This document shows positions 50,361 to 59,854 of a stretch of DNA of 64,000 nucleotides, in pieces. Positions within the stretch are counted from its first letter, which is position 1. The number at the start of each line of letters is the position of its first letter. The DNA is taken from assembly GCF_030812335.1 (NCBI RefSeq), contig NZ_JAUSSN010000005.1, forward strand, positions 1 to 64,000, written 5' to 3'. The DNA comes from Pseudarthrobacter oxydans. GTDB taxonomy: Bacteria; Actinomycetota; Actinomycetes; Actinomycetales; Micrococcaceae. The position numbers and the translations under genes are program-made. Below the pieces are notes generated by a model. The model made no database searches. It had not been told where the DNA came from and saw only the letters and a program-made list of their open reading frames with translations.

Positions 50361-51119
50361 ATGACAACAATCTCGGTGGTTATCCCGACCCGGAACGACG
50401 CTGACGTGCTCGCCGTCTGCCTTGCGGCACTCGCCCGGCAGACCCGTCCGGCCGATGAAATCGTCGTTATAGACAACGCCAGCACGGACAATACCGCGGA
50501 GGTCTGCGCCGCCGCCGGGGCCCGGCGGGTCGCCGTCGAACTCCCCGGGATCGCCGCGTCCACGGCATACGGATTCGACGAGGCACGCTGCGAGCTGATT
50601 GCCCGGCTGGACACGGACTCGATCCCGCCCGCGGACTGGCTCGAACGGGTTGAATCCATTCTGGAAAAGGCTGGCCCGCTGTCCGCCGTGTCCGGTCCCG
50701 GCGACTTCTACGGCGAAACCCGGTTCGCCCGGTGGGTGGGTACGAGTGTCTACATTCCCGGGTATTTCTGGGCCATCGGGTGGCTGCTGGGTCATCCTCC
50801 GCTGTTTGGCTCGAACTTCGCCCTGCGCTCGGACGTCTGGGACCGGATCCGGAATTCCGTCCATCGTGGCCTTCCGGCCGTGCACGATGATCTGGACATT
50901 TCCTACCAGATCCCGCCCGAAGCGACGGTGATCGCCGACCCCACCCTGCGCGTGCAGGTCTCCGCTCGGCCGCTGGCGAACTGGCACTCCGTCGGGCGCC
51001 GGCTGTCGATGGCGTGGACCACTTTCGGTATCGAGTTCAGGCAGGAGGGCCCGTTCCGGCGGCGCCGCCGGCGTCGTCAATGGGAACGCGACCACCCGCG
51101 CCGGGGTGTGTTGCCGTGA
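50361..51119 (+). CDS. Family 2 glycosyltransferase
   Basis: 252 residues, GT-A fold: [21 protein letters not shown], then [16 protein letters not shown], then the metal-binding DTD in [19 protein letters not shown], and DDLDISYQI in the acceptor region. One hydrophobic stretch (about 133-148) could touch the membrane. The C-terminus is very Arg-rich. Substrate unknown, probably envelope polysaccharide or lipid. Its stop overlaps the GTG of the next gene. Confidence 0.88.
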   Translation: MTTISVVIPTRNDADVLAVCLAALARQTRPADEIVVIDNASTDNTAEVCAAAGARRVAVELPGIAASTAYGFDEARCELIARLDTDSIPPADWLERVESILEKAGPLSAVSGPGDFYGETRFARWVGTSVYIPGYFWAIGWLLGHPPLFGSNFALRSDVWDRIRNSVHRGLPAVHDDLDISYQIPPEATVIADPTLRVQVSARPLANWHSVGRRLSMAWTTFGIEFRQEGPFRRRRRRRQWERDHPRRGVLP

Positions 51120-51943
51120 CTAACTATCGCGACCTGACCACGGCCGAGGCCACCGCCGCCCTCCAGGAGTTCCTCGACGAGCGCGGCCCGGCACTGGCGC
51201 GGCTCAGGGATTACCTGGTGGCCGACGGCCAGGACCCGGTTGCGCTCCTTGACGGCACCCCGGAGAGTTTCGTTCCCCTGTGGCGATGGATGCTGTCCCG
51301 CCTCACCAGCATCGACGCCCCCGGCGCGACGGACCCCGCCTCCGTGCCGCGCGAGGCATGGCCGTCGTGGGAGCGGCACACCGCCGAGAAAGAACCGACC
51401 CTGTCCCTGGAGTCCCTCACGCTCCTGGACGGTCTTGTGTCCTACCTCGCCGCTGTAGTGCGGAACCGGGCGCCGCTGGCACGCTGGGAGATCGCGCGCG
51501 ATCCCCACAAGCGCTACGCCTATAACAACCACCCGGTCCTGGTCAGCGGCAGGGGCGAGAACCACAACTTCCTGCCCGGGCTCTCCACGGTCGACGCACG
51601 CGCGGCCCTTCGCGGGGTACGGGAGTCGCCGGATGACACGATCGCGGTCTATGCTCGGGCGTTGATCGAACAGCTAGGCACGGCCGCGGGTGACACCGCG
51701 GAGGGGCTGGAACCAGAGCCGCCCTTCGAGATCGGGGACGTCCGCGACGAACCGGGCGGCTACGACTTCGAGATCGGCCTGGGCGACGAGATCGCCCACG
51801 AACGGTCGGCCGACGTCGACCGGGTCGTCCGCAAACTATCCCGTGAGGACGGCATCCTCGAGGTCCTCCGGGAGGACCGGGAGCTGATTCTGGTTAGGGC
51901 ACCGTCGTGGAGCCTCGGCGCGCTCCAGACGTGGATCTCATAG
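51116..51943 (+). CDS. Hypothetical protein
   Basis: 275 residues, no signal peptide or transmembrane helix, acidic. Notable stretches: ATAALQEFLDERGPALARLRDYL, YAYNNHPVLVSGRGENHNFLPG and DYLVADGQDP. It has no motif I can tie to a known family. GTG at 51116 overlaps the stop of the glycosyltransferase gene, so the two are translationally coupled. Confidence 0.7.
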   Translation: MTNYRDLTTAEATAALQEFLDERGPALARLRDYLVADGQDPVALLDGTPESFVPLWRWMLSRLTSIDAPGATDPASVPREAWPSWERHTAEKEPTLSLESLTLLDGLVSYLAAVVRNRAPLARWEIARDPHKRYAYNNHPVLVSGRGENHNFLPGLSTVDARAALRGVRESPDDTIAVYARALIEQLGTAAGDTAEGLEPEPPFEIGDVRDEPGGYDFEIGLGDEIAHERSADVDRVVRKLSREDGILEVLREDRELILVRAPSWSLGALQTWIS

Positions 51944-52024
51944 CGACTTTGACGGCGCGTGCCGGGGGCGTCACGCGAAAATGTTGGCGGCCACAACGTG
52001 GAAGCGTCCGGCCAAGGTGACACC

Positions 52025-52192
52025 CTAGCCCCCGGCCGGACCTGCCCATGCGCCAAAGGAACCGGCCCCGCCGCCTCCGCGGTCGTCGTCTTTGCCGCAA
52101 CGTTTGCAGCGCTTATATAAGGCGCCGTCGTCGGCGTGTTCAATATGCCACTCGTGCTGAATGTTCAGCTTGCACAGCCACGTCTTGAGCAT
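52025..52192 (-). CDS. Small Cys-motif protein (55 aa), actinobacterial
   Basis: Below the usual length cut-off but convincing: MLKTWLCKLNIQHEWHIEHA, then ALYKRCKRCGKDDD, and a Gly-rich tail ending PAGG. CKRCGKD with the nearby His and upstream Cys resembles one half of a zinc ribbon. I recall similar 50-60-residue proteins (LCKLNLGHHW...RCxRCGKD) in Arthrobacter and relatives. ATG behind GGAGA (6-base spacing) and a clean TAG. It fills most of a 360-bp gap between the hypothetical gene and the alpha/beta hydrolase. Function unknown. Confidence 0.72.
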   Translation of the reverse strand: MLKTWLCKLNIQHEWHIEHADDGALYKRCKRCGKDDDRGGGGAGSFGAWAGPAGG

Positions 52193-52304
52193 GGTCTTCT
52201 CCGATCGAATCGAGCCGGCGGAGGTCGGTAATCCAATGATCTCCTTCGTGCCGCCGCCGCAAAAGACCTAAAAGCTGGGTTCCGTCTTTCCCTCCGGGAA
52301 CGGC

Positions 52305-53243
52305 CTAGGCGGATTCGTAGAGCGCGATCAGGTCCCGGCTCATCTGGTGCGGCGAGGTCTCACTGGGACTGTGCCCGCCGCGGTACACCGCGATGCGCGC
52401 GCCGATGGACTGCGCTAAGCGGCGGTGCAGCGTCAGCGGCCAGAGGTCGTGTTCCCCGACGGCCACGAACTTCGGCAGCGACGCTGCCGCCAGTACCGGC
52501 CGCAGATCCGGCGTGTGCTGCATCAGTCCGACGATGTCGCGCACGGAACTCCGGCGGGTGAAACGGAACCGGTGATTCACGAACCGAATCCGGTTGGGCG
52601 GGACACGCACGACGTTGACGCGGATGCCCCAGATCATCAGCGCGGCCCCGACCCTCGGGCTGACCCAGCCGCTGAACCATCCGATGCGCTGGACGCCGCG
52701 GAAGCTCTGGCCGGGTTCGGGCGGGCAGCTGAGCAGGGTGAGGCTGCGGAATTTTTCCGGCCGCCGGGAATAGGCCACCTGGGCGACGATCGCGGCGAAG
52801 GAATACCCGACGACGTGCGCGGCCCCGTCGTCGGCGTCGAGCATGGCGAGCAGGTCGTTCGTGAACAGCTCGTAGTCGTAGTGCATGCGGGGCGGCGAGA
52901 GGTTTTCCGGTCCCGCCGCGGCGGATTCGTACTGGCCGGCGATGTCGCAGCTCAGGACGAAGTACCCGGCCGCGGCGAGCTCGGGCAGCATCAGGACAAA
53001 GTCTTCCTTGGACCCCGTGGCGCCGGGGATCAGGAGCACCCGCGGGTTGCCCGGGGTGCCCATGGAGAGCGTGGCGAGCGGGCCGCTGGGGGCCTCGAAG
53101 GTGCCCCGCACCGCGCCCTCGGGCAGGATGGTCCAGTCCACGTCGCCCAGGGCGGCGTCCCGGCGGGCGGCTTCGTCAACTAGCGCCGATCCGAATCCCT
53201 CAGGATCCCGGTCGCCCTGTGCGTTGCTGTCGGCAGACACCAT
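52305..53243 (-). CDS. Alpha/beta hydrolase
   Basis: 312 residues. Alpha/beta-hydrolase core from about 65: RVLLIPGATGSKEDFVLMLPELAAAGYFV (the Gly-rich oxyanion loop), nucleophile elbow GYSFAA, and a late RGGHSP with the catalytic His. Asp in VGEHDLWPL is the likely acid. Cytoplasmic. Substrate unknown (esterase, lipase or C-C hydrolase). No ribosome binding site feature stands out at the ATG (53243). Lies 61 bp downstream of a second hydrolase gene on the same strand. Confidence 0.88.
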   Translation of the reverse strand: MVSADSNAQGDRDPEGFGSALVDEAARRDAALGDVDWTILPEGAVRGTFEAPSGPLATLSMGTPGNPRVLLIPGATGSKEDFVLMLPELAAAGYFVLSCDIAGQYESAAAGPENLSPPRMHYDYELFTNDLLAMLDADDGAAHVVGYSFAAIVAQVAYSRRPEKFRSLTLLSCPPEPGQSFRGVQRIGWFSGWVSPRVGAALMIWGIRVNVVRVPPNRIRFVNHRFRFTRRSSVRDIVGLMQHTPDLRPVLAAASLPKFVAVGEHDLWPLTLHRRLAQSIGARIAVYRGGHSPSETSPHQMSRDLIALYESA

Positions 53244-53303
53244 GGACTAAACATAGCCCCGGGCGGCGGCGGACGGGACCCGGTCGGGCCGGAGCAGCAG
53301 TCC

Positions 53304-54449
53304 TCAGGCCACTTTCCGCACGAAGGCGTGCAGCCGGCGGTACACTTCCTGCGATTCCGGGTAGCGGAAGTCCTGCTGCCAGGTGTGCTCGGTGTTGGAG
53401 TTGTCCCAGTCGTAGATAAGGCTGTCCACGGGGACGGAATGTTCGCGCAGCCGGGCAATGAAGTTCATGTTGGCGGCGTAGAAGAAGTCCCGTTCCGAGG
53501 TGGTCACGAAGACCGGCGGAAAGCGCGAATCCAGCCATTCGATCGGGGAGAGGAAGCCTGCTCCCTTGCGGAGCGCCTCGATGCCGCTGGGACCGGAGCC
53601 GGAAAACCTGCTGCCAAAGCCGCCGCGCAGCCCCCCGCCGATGCCGCGGTTCCGGCCGCCGGAACGGAGGCCGGGAAGCAGCATGCGGATGAAGTTCAGG
53701 CTGAGCACGAAGCCCTTTTCGAAGAAAACGGAGAAGTCCACGACGCTGCAGTGCTGGACGAGCCCCTTGAAATCGGACGCCGGGACGGCGGGCGTGAGGC
53801 CGTGGTGCCGCGCCAGTTCCGGACGGAAACTGGCGGCGGTGAGGAGGGCCGCGATCTGGCCGCCGGCGGAGTCACCGCCCAGCACGATCCGCGATCCGTC
53901 CCCGCCATAGCCGGCAATGTTTTCCCGGACCCAGGCCAGCGCGGCGTTGGCGTCCGCCAGGACGTGGGCCATCTGGAAACGCGGAGCCTTCCGGTAGTTC
54001 ACGTTGACCACCACCATGCCGCCTTCGGCCTGGCTGGCGCAGTACTTGGTCAGCGAGACCTTGTCCCCGGACGTCCAACCGCCGCCGTGGAAGTACACGT
54101 ACACCGGCAACGCCCCCGGCGAGCCGGCTGGGGTGGTGCCGTCTGCTGTGGTGCCGGCGGGCACGTGGGGGGTGATGACGTCGAGGCGGTGCGCCCGGAT
54201 GCCGTCGCCCACGAAGTCGATGTCGTGGAAGTAGTCGACGCCGGTGATCGGGTCGACGTTGAAGCGGGAGTTCTCGCTGGCCTTCACCGAGTGCATCAGC
54301 ACCCGCCAGGTCCACACCGGAACCCGCCGTAGGACGTTCCTCGCCTTGCGGGCCAGGGCGAAGGAGTTGCCGGATGGTTGCGGCCGGTGCTGGGACAGCT
54401 GAAAGGGCGACTCGTGGTGCGTTGGCTGGTGGGCCGGTGTGGTCATCAT
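53304..54449 (-). CDS. Alpha/beta hydrolase, hormone-sensitive lipase family
   Basis: 381 residues. HSL signatures: oxyanion-hole HGGGW (121-125) and nucleophile Ser194 in GGDSAGGQ. The acid Asp is in TSERDFFYA and the His in NTEHTWQQD near the C-terminus. A polar N-terminal region of about 60 residues and a Gly/Arg-rich loop (about 265-285) are additions. Likely an esterase/lipase acting on short acyl esters. ATG at 54449. It lies 51 bp past the stop of the frameshifted phosphotransferase gene. Confidence 0.9.
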   Translation of the reverse strand: MMTTPAHQPTHHESPFQLSQHRPQPSGNSFALARKARNVLRRVPVWTWRVLMHSVKASENSRFNVDPITGVDYFHDIDFVGDGIRAHRLDVITPHVPAGTTADGTTPAGSPGALPVYVYFHGGGWTSGDKVSLTKYCASQAEGGMVVVNVNYRKAPRFQMAHVLADANAALAWVRENIAGYGGDGSRIVLGGDSAGGQIAALLTAASFRPELARHHGLTPAVPASDFKGLVQHCSVVDFSVFFEKGFVLSLNFIRMLLPGLRSGGRNRGIGGGLRGGFGSRFSGSGPSGIEALRKGAGFLSPIEWLDSRFPPVFVTTSERDFFYAANMNFIARLREHSVPVDSLIYDWDNSNTEHTWQQDFRYPESQEVYRRLHAFVRKVA

Positions 54450-54500
54450 CCAATTCTATCTGGCACACCTGTGCTACAGCTGTGAGGCAGCCTGCCCTGG

Positions 54501-57205
54501 TTACGGCTCCTCGCGAATGGTGCCCGCCGCGCCGTCGACGGTGACCGTCTGGCCGGTCCGCAACCGGGTGGTGGCGTCCGGGACGCCGACGACGGCCGGG
54601 ATGCCGTACTCGCGGGCCACCACGGCCCCGTGGGAGATGACCCCGCCCATTTCCATGACGAGCGCGCCGGCCGTCAGGAACAGCGGCGTCCAGCCGGGGT
54701 CCGTCGAGGGGGCGACCAGGATGTCGCCAGGTTCCAGATGGGCGCCCACCGGGTCCATGATCACCCTGACCCGTCCGGTGGCGGTGCCGGCCGAGGCCGG
54801 TGTTCCGGTCACGGCCCCGGACGGCGGAGACTTCGCCATCATCGCGGCCTCGACGTCTGTGCCGTCGGAGAGCAGCAGCCGCGGGATGCGCCGGCGCCGC
54901 AGTTCAATGTCGTACAGCCGGCGGCGGTCCGCGACGATGCCGTGCAGCTCCGCGCCGCGCAGGCCCACGCGGATCTCGTCGAAGTCGAGGAAGAACACGT
55001 CCTGGGCGTCGGGGATCGTGCCGGCCGAGGCCAGGTCCGCGCCGATCCGCAGCAACTGCCGGTGCATCTCGCCGAGCACAAGCACGATGTAGAACTTGGG
55101 CAGTTCCCGCAGCCCCGCCAGTTGCCGCACGCGGCGCAGACAGAGCTCCACCGCCGTGCGCGCCAGGGGCTCCGGACCCGCGCCCGCTCCACCAGGCTGC
55201 GGATCCGGTCCTCCGCGTGCTCGGCGGCCCGGGCGAACTGCCGGTCGGGGGCCTGCTCCGGATCCTCGACGCGGAGGTAGTTGGAGATCATGCCGAGGAT
55301 ATGGTCGGGCTGCTCGGACCAGCGGGGCATGCCGAGGTCTATCTCCGCCACGGCGCGGTGGCCGTAGCGGGCGAGGAAGCCGCGCACCCCGGCCTGGGCC
55401 TGTGGCGGCAGTGTGCCGGCGAGATATTCGGCGGACAGCTCCTCGGGGCGTTTCGCCAGGAATTCCCCGCGCGACACCGGGTCGTCGCCGATGGAAACGG
55501 CGAGCTTCCAGAGCTCCAGGTCCATTTCGGTCGTGATGTTGTGGGGCAGGCCGCGCAGGACAGCCTCCAGCTCCCGGGGTGGGGCGATGCCGCGCAGCAG
55601 CCGCCGGGCCACGGCCAGCAAGATGTAGCCAGCGGACGGGCCCGGCAGGGTGGCGCGGATCAGCCCGTCAATCGTCCGGCCCAGGATCTGCTCGGTGAAT
55701 TCGAGCCGCTGGGCGGAGCTGGCGGGTTCGGCCAGCCGGAGCTCGGCCTCGAGCCCCCTGCCGTAGTTTTTGGCCCGCCGAAGCTCAGCGGCGGGCCGCA
55801 ACGCGGACCGGATCATGGCAGGAATGAGCCCCACAAAGAGGCCGAGGCTGGCCGATTTCTCGGTGCCGCCGGTGCGCCGCGGTGGTGTGGGGACGCGGCG
55901 CGCGGGCCCGCGCTTGCGCAGGCGTGCCCGGAACGGGTGCTCGATGAGGCTGAACCTGGGGTCCTCAAGCAGGGCCGGCATCACGGCACCGGATCTGCCG
56001 TCCGCCAGGGGGAGGACCCGCAGCAGGTAGGCGCGGCCGGACTTGTTGCGGGCCACCGCCGTCAGGTCAACGTACATCCGCAAGCCCGGATTGACGTACC
56101 GCCAGGGCCCCTTACTGTTGCGCATCACCTCGAGGACGGCCAGCCCCATCGGCGTGATCGGCCGGGTCAGCCCCTGGAACAGGGTGCCGCACAGGTACAC
56201 CCGGGTGGGCGCCGCGGGGCCGGCGGCGACGTCTTCGGGCGCGGGCTCCGGCAGCGGGTACAGCGTGGTGATCGGACGTGACTGGGTGAGCCAGATCCTG
56301 CCGGCGGTGTCGACCGCCCATTCGATATCCTGGGGCGCCCCGAGGAGGTGCTGGACGCGGTCTCCCAGCGCCGTGAGTTCCTGCAGCCGGGAATCGCCCA
56401 GGACCGGGCCGTGACCGGGGTCCGTCCCTCCCGGCGTTCGAAGCCTGACCGCGCCGGAGGCCGTGTCCAGCACGAACTGGTCCGGGTTGACCGCTCCCGA
56501 GACCACGGCCTGCCCCGAACCCGGGCTCGCGTTGATGACCGTCTCCGTCCGGGTCCCGGTGACGGGGTTGGCGGTGAACAGCACTCCGGCCGTGGCGGCG
56601 TGGACCATGGCCTGGACGACGACGGCGAGTCCCACGTCGCGGTTGCTGATCCCGTTGGCGGACCGGTACGCCACCGCCCGGTCGCTCCAGAGGGACGCCC
56701 AGCAGCGCCGGACCGCCTCGACGACGTCGTCGGCGCCGACGACGTCGAGGTAGGAGTCCTGCTGCCCGGCGAAACTCGCGAAGGGCAGGTCCTCGGCCGT
56801 GGCGGAGGACCGGACGGCTACCGGCAGGGTTCCGCCCAGGTCCGCGTAGGCGGTGCGGACGGCGGCATCCACCGCGGGCGGAATCGGCGCTTCCTCGATC
56901 AGTGCCCTGGCCCGCCCGGCAACCGTGACGGGCGCTGCCTCGGATGCTGCTATTCCCGCCGCCGTTCGCGGCGCGTCGAGTTCGGCTGCCAGGGCGGCGA
57001 GACCGGGTGGTTCCGCCAGTTCGTAGGCGGCGGTCGTCAGGCAGAATCCGCGGGGCACCGGCAGGCCGGCCGCCAGGAGTTTGCCGAGGTTCCGGGCCTT
57101 GCCGCCCACCAGCTTGAGGGGCGCCGTGCCGGTCCCGCCGAGGTCCAGCACTAGGGGGCCTGCGGGGGAACTGCTGGCCGACGGGTCAGGACGTGCAGTA
57201 TCCAT
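54501..57205 (-). pseudogene. Frameshifted rifampicin phosphotransferase-like dikinase
   Basis: Second member of the same family as 4595-7315. From ATG 57205 the frame is intact for about 675 codons: GGKARNLGKLLAAGLPVPRGF, VAVRSSATAEDLPFASFAGQQD, and WASLWSDRAVAYRSANGISNRDV. Near 55178-55190 (a GC-rich stretch) one base appears to be missing; the protein continues in another frame from LARTAVELCLRRVRQ to the His domain (ISHGAVVAREYGIPAVVG) and a stop at 54501. Restoring one base gives an enzyme of about 901 residues matching the first copy throughout. Either a real recent pseudogene or a sequencing indel; the otherwise perfect conservation makes an error or very recent mutation likely. Confidence 0.85.
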
Positions 57206-57214
57206 TGCGGGCCC

Positions 57215-57532
57215 CTACTCAAGGTCCGTTGGACTGCCGGTGTCCTCCCACATCACGTCCAGGTTCCGGAACACCGGCGGCCCATCGCAAAGGGCCGCCA
57301 TCCGGGCGGCGAAGTCGGAGGTCTCGGGCCGCGCCGAGTTCTCCATCGCCGAGTCGTAGGAATCGAATTCGACCAGGGTGAGATAGGTTCCGGGACGGTC
57401 GCGGTCCGCGGTGGCCAGGATCCGGCGGAACGTGGGCGGGGTGCTTCCCTCGGTTCTCGACGGCCGGCCCAGCGCCTCAATTTCCTCGATGCGGGAGGTC
57501 TGGAATTCGATGATCTGCACAAACCTGGCCAT
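57215..57532 (-). CDS. Hypothetical small protein, dimeric alpha/beta-barrel-like
   Basis: 105 residues. MARFVQIIEFQTSRIEEIEAL and GTYLTLVEFDSYDSAMENS have the strand-helix pattern of stress-responsive A/B barrel or antibiotic-biosynthesis-monooxygenase-like proteins, but no family-specific motif is certain. ATG at 57532 follows GAGGAG by 6 bases. It precedes the frameshifted phosphotransferase by 9 bp on the same strand, so they form an operon. Confidence 0.7.
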   Translation of the reverse strand: MARFVQIIEFQTSRIEEIEALGRPSRTEGSTPPTFRRILATADRDRPGTYLTLVEFDSYDSAMENSARPETSDFAARMAALCDGPPVFRNLDVMWEDTGSPTDLE

Positions 57533-57631
57533 GACGGCTCCTCGACAGCGGCGGATGCTGATGCGCTCACGGTAGACCCGGTCCCCTCGGAAGAACAAGA
57601 GCCAGAACAAGAGCCGGCAAGAGGCGATCCC

Positions 57632-58687
57632 TTAGGGGGTCAGCAGGACCTTGATGGCCCGTCGTTCGTCCATCGCGCGGTAGGCCTCCGCGGCCTCCTC
57701 CAACGGCATAACGACGTCGAAGACGCGGCCCGGGTTGATCGTGCCGTCGAGGACGTCCGCGAGCAGTTCCGGGATGTAGGTGCGTGCCGGGGCCATGCCG
57801 CCGCCGATAGAGATGTTCGTGTCGAAGAGGTAGCGCAGCGGGACCTCGCTGCCGCCGGTGGGGACCCCGACAAAGCCCAGAGCGCCGCCCGGGCGGGTGC
57901 TGTGCAGCGCCTGGTCCATGGATTCCTTGGTCCCGACGCACTCAAGGACGGAGTCGGCCAGCACTCCACCGAGGAGTTCACGGACCTTGGCGACGCCGTC
58001 GTCCCCTCGCTCCGCCACGATGTCGGTGGCCCCAAACTCGCGGGCGATCGCCTGGCGGTCGGCGTGGCGCGACATCGCGATGATCCGTTCCGCCCCGAGC
58101 CGCTTGGCGGCCAGCACCCCGCAGAGTCCGACGGCGCCGTCGCCCACCACCACCACGGTGCGGCCCGGACCGGCTTTCGCGGCGAGGGCCGCGTGGTGGC
58201 CGGTGGCCATCACGTCGGACAGCGTGAGCAGGCTCTTCCGGAGGGCATCATCCGGTTCCGTGATGCCGGGCACCTTGACCAGGGTGGCGTCGGCCAGCGG
58301 GACGCGGACCGCCTGCCCCTGGCCGCCGTCGACGCTCAAGCCCGTGTCGTCCCTGCCTCCCCAGCCGGCCAGATGGTCACAGGCCACAGTGACCCCGTTC
58401 AGGCACTGGGGGCAGGCCCCGCAGCTGATCACGAACGGTGCGATCACGAGGTCGCCGACGGCCAGGCCGGTGATCCCGGAGCCGATGCTCTCCACGGTGC
58501 CGATGAACTCGTGGCCGATCGCGGTGGGCCGGCGGGTGGGCCGCACGCCGCGGTAGGGCCACAGGTCCGAGCCGCACACGCAGGACGCGGTGACCTTCAC
58601 GACGGCGTCGGTGGGCAACTGAACCGTGGGATAGTCGCGGTCTTCAACCCGGATGTCGCCGGGGGCGTGGATGATCGTGGCGCGCAT
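57632..58687 (-). CDS. Zinc-dependent medium-chain alcohol dehydrogenase
   Basis: 351 residues. Catalytic zinc ligands in SCVCGSDLW (Cys) and GHEFIG (His); four structural-zinc cysteines in CGACPQCLNGVTVAC; nucleotide-binding VVVVGDGAVGLCGVLAAKRLG. Related to threonine- and sorbitol-dehydrogenase-like enzymes; substrate not fixed. The ATG at 58687 has GAGGAG 6 bases upstream; an ATG five codons earlier is possible. Divergent from the 3-hydroxyacyl-CoA dehydrogenase across 168 bp with repeated sequence elements. Confidence 0.9.
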   Translation of the reverse strand: MRATIIHAPGDIRVEDRDYPTVQLPTDAVVKVTASCVCGSDLWPYRGVRPTRRPTAIGHEFIGTVESIGSGITGLAVGDLVIAPFVISCGACPQCLNGVTVACDHLAGWGGRDDTGLSVDGGQGQAVRVPLADATLVKVPGITEPDDALRKSLLTLSDVMATGHHAALAAKAGPGRTVVVVGDGAVGLCGVLAAKRLGAERIIAMSRHADRQAIAREFGATDIVAERGDDGVAKVRELLGGVLADSVLECVGTKESMDQALHSTRPGGALGFVGVPTGGSEVPLRYLFDTNISIGGGMAPARTYIPELLADVLDGTINPGRVFDVVMPLEEAAEAYRAMDERRAIKVLLTP

Positions 58688-58747
58688 GGAAGCTCCTCGC
58701 ATGGGGGCGGGCGGGTTTGGATCGAGTTTAGTCCTCCCTGCCCGCCG

Positions 58748-58794
58748 GCCCTTGTGTTGGCCGCTGTCCCTGCCCTTGTATTGACGCCAAGGGC
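58748..58794. promoter_or_regulatory. Direct and inverted repeats in the ADH/3HCDH divergent promoter
   Basis: GCCCTTGTGTTG (58748-58759) and GCCCTTGTATTG (58772-58783) are direct repeats with a 24-bp period. The second is also half of an inverted repeat: GCCCTTG and CAAGGGC (58788-58794) around 9 bases that include TTGACG, a possible -35. This looks like a regulator site for one or both divergent genes; no regulator gene is adjacent. Confidence 0.45.
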
Positions 58795-58855
58795 ACCAGC
58801 ACGAACCGCATCCACCTGGCCGCTGCATCGGTGCACGCCGCTGAAAGGAATTGGC

Positions 58856-59716
58856 ATGACCTACACGCTCCCCGCCAACATCGCGGACCGGCCCATTACC
58901 GTCGTCGGCGGCGGAACCCGGGGCCGGCGCATCGCCTTGATGCTGTCGCTCCAGGGCGCGGAAGTGCGCGTCTTCGACATCAGCCTCGCCGTGGCCAGAG
59001 CCGCACTCGAGTATGTCGCCACGCAGCGCCACCGCACCGTCGAAGAGCTCGGCGGCAGCCCGGCGGTCCGGCTCGCGGCGCGGGACAACCTCGCGGACGC
59101 CCTGCGGGATTCGTGGCTCGTGGTCGAGGCGGTGCCCGAAAAGCTGGGCCTCAAGCAGGCCATCTTCGCTGACCTTGACCAGCTGGCAGCCACGGACGCC
59201 GTGCTGGCCAGCAGCTCTTCCGCGTTCGCTTCCTCCGAATTTATCGGCGGCGTGAACAACCCGGAGCGGGTCCTGAACATGCACTTCTACATGCCGCCGG
59301 AAGTGCGTTCGGTGGAGCTGATGTCCAGCGGCCACACCGACCCGCGGATCATCGAACTGCTCATGGCCGAGCTGCCCAAGTACGCGCTGGTCCCGCATCG
59401 GGTGCGCAAGCAGAGTGCCGGTTTCATCTTCAATCGGATCTGGGCGGCGATCAAGCGCGAATCGCTGCTGGTCGTGGCCGAGGGGGTGGCGGAGCCGCGG
59501 GACGTGGACGCCTTGTTCGCCGACCTCTTCAAATCCGAGATCACCCCTTTCCGCTTCATGGACGAGGTGGGCCTGGACGTGGTCCTGGACCTCGAGAACC
59601 ACTACTGCGAGCTGGCCGGGGTCGAGAACAAATCGGCCCCCATGCTGCAGGAGTACATCGCCAACGGCTGGCTGGGGGTCAAGAGCGGCCGCGGCTTCTA
59701 CAACGACTACGCCTGA
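58856..59716 (+). CDS. 3-hydroxyacyl-CoA dehydrogenase
   Basis: 286 residues, the length of single-domain bacterial HBD/FadB-C type enzymes. N-terminal nucleotide-binding region VVGGGTRGRRIALMLSLQGAEVRVFD; SSSSAFASSEF around the catalytic Ser; NMHFYMPPEVRSVELMSSGHTDPR with His-region; C-terminal helical domain ending VKSGRGFYNDY. Note the motif is GGGTRG rather than the usual GxGxMG. Oxidises 3-hydroxyacyl-CoA to 3-oxoacyl-CoA in beta-oxidation. ATG behind AAAGGA. Convergent with the thiolase gene. Confidence 0.88.
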   Translation: MTYTLPANIADRPITVVGGGTRGRRIALMLSLQGAEVRVFDISLAVARAALEYVATQRHRTVEELGGSPAVRLAARDNLADALRDSWLVVEAVPEKLGLKQAIFADLDQLAATDAVLASSSSAFASSEFIGGVNNPERVLNMHFYMPPEVRSVELMSSGHTDPRIIELLMAELPKYALVPHRVRKQSAGFIFNRIWAAIKRESLLVVAEGVAEPRDVDALFADLFKSEITPFRFMDEVGLDVVLDLENHYCELAGVENKSAPMLQEYIANGWLGVKSGRGFYNDYA

Positions 59717-59854
59717 CCCGGCCCCGCAGCGTCCCGGCCCCGCCCGACCCGGCACCGCACGAGCAACCCATCACAAGCAACGCCGGGGTCAGACACGGCC
59801 CATCAAGGCGTCCGGCACCGGCCGGATCTGACTGTGAGGATTGCGCTGGTTTCC

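Noticed and set aside
50203-50370. Upstream extension of the cold shock protein frame
   Set aside because: CspA family proteins begin at the MATGTVKWF start, which has its own ribosome binding site.
51014-51115. Upstream extension of the hypothetical gene at 51116
   Set aside because: It lies wholly within the glycosyltransferase coding region in another frame; the GTG overlapping that gene's stop is the better start.
59717-59854. Possible terminator between the convergent 3-hydroxyacyl-CoA dehydrogenase and thiolase genes
   Set aside because: Only GC-rich sequence with short partial dyads is present; no stem strong enough to call.
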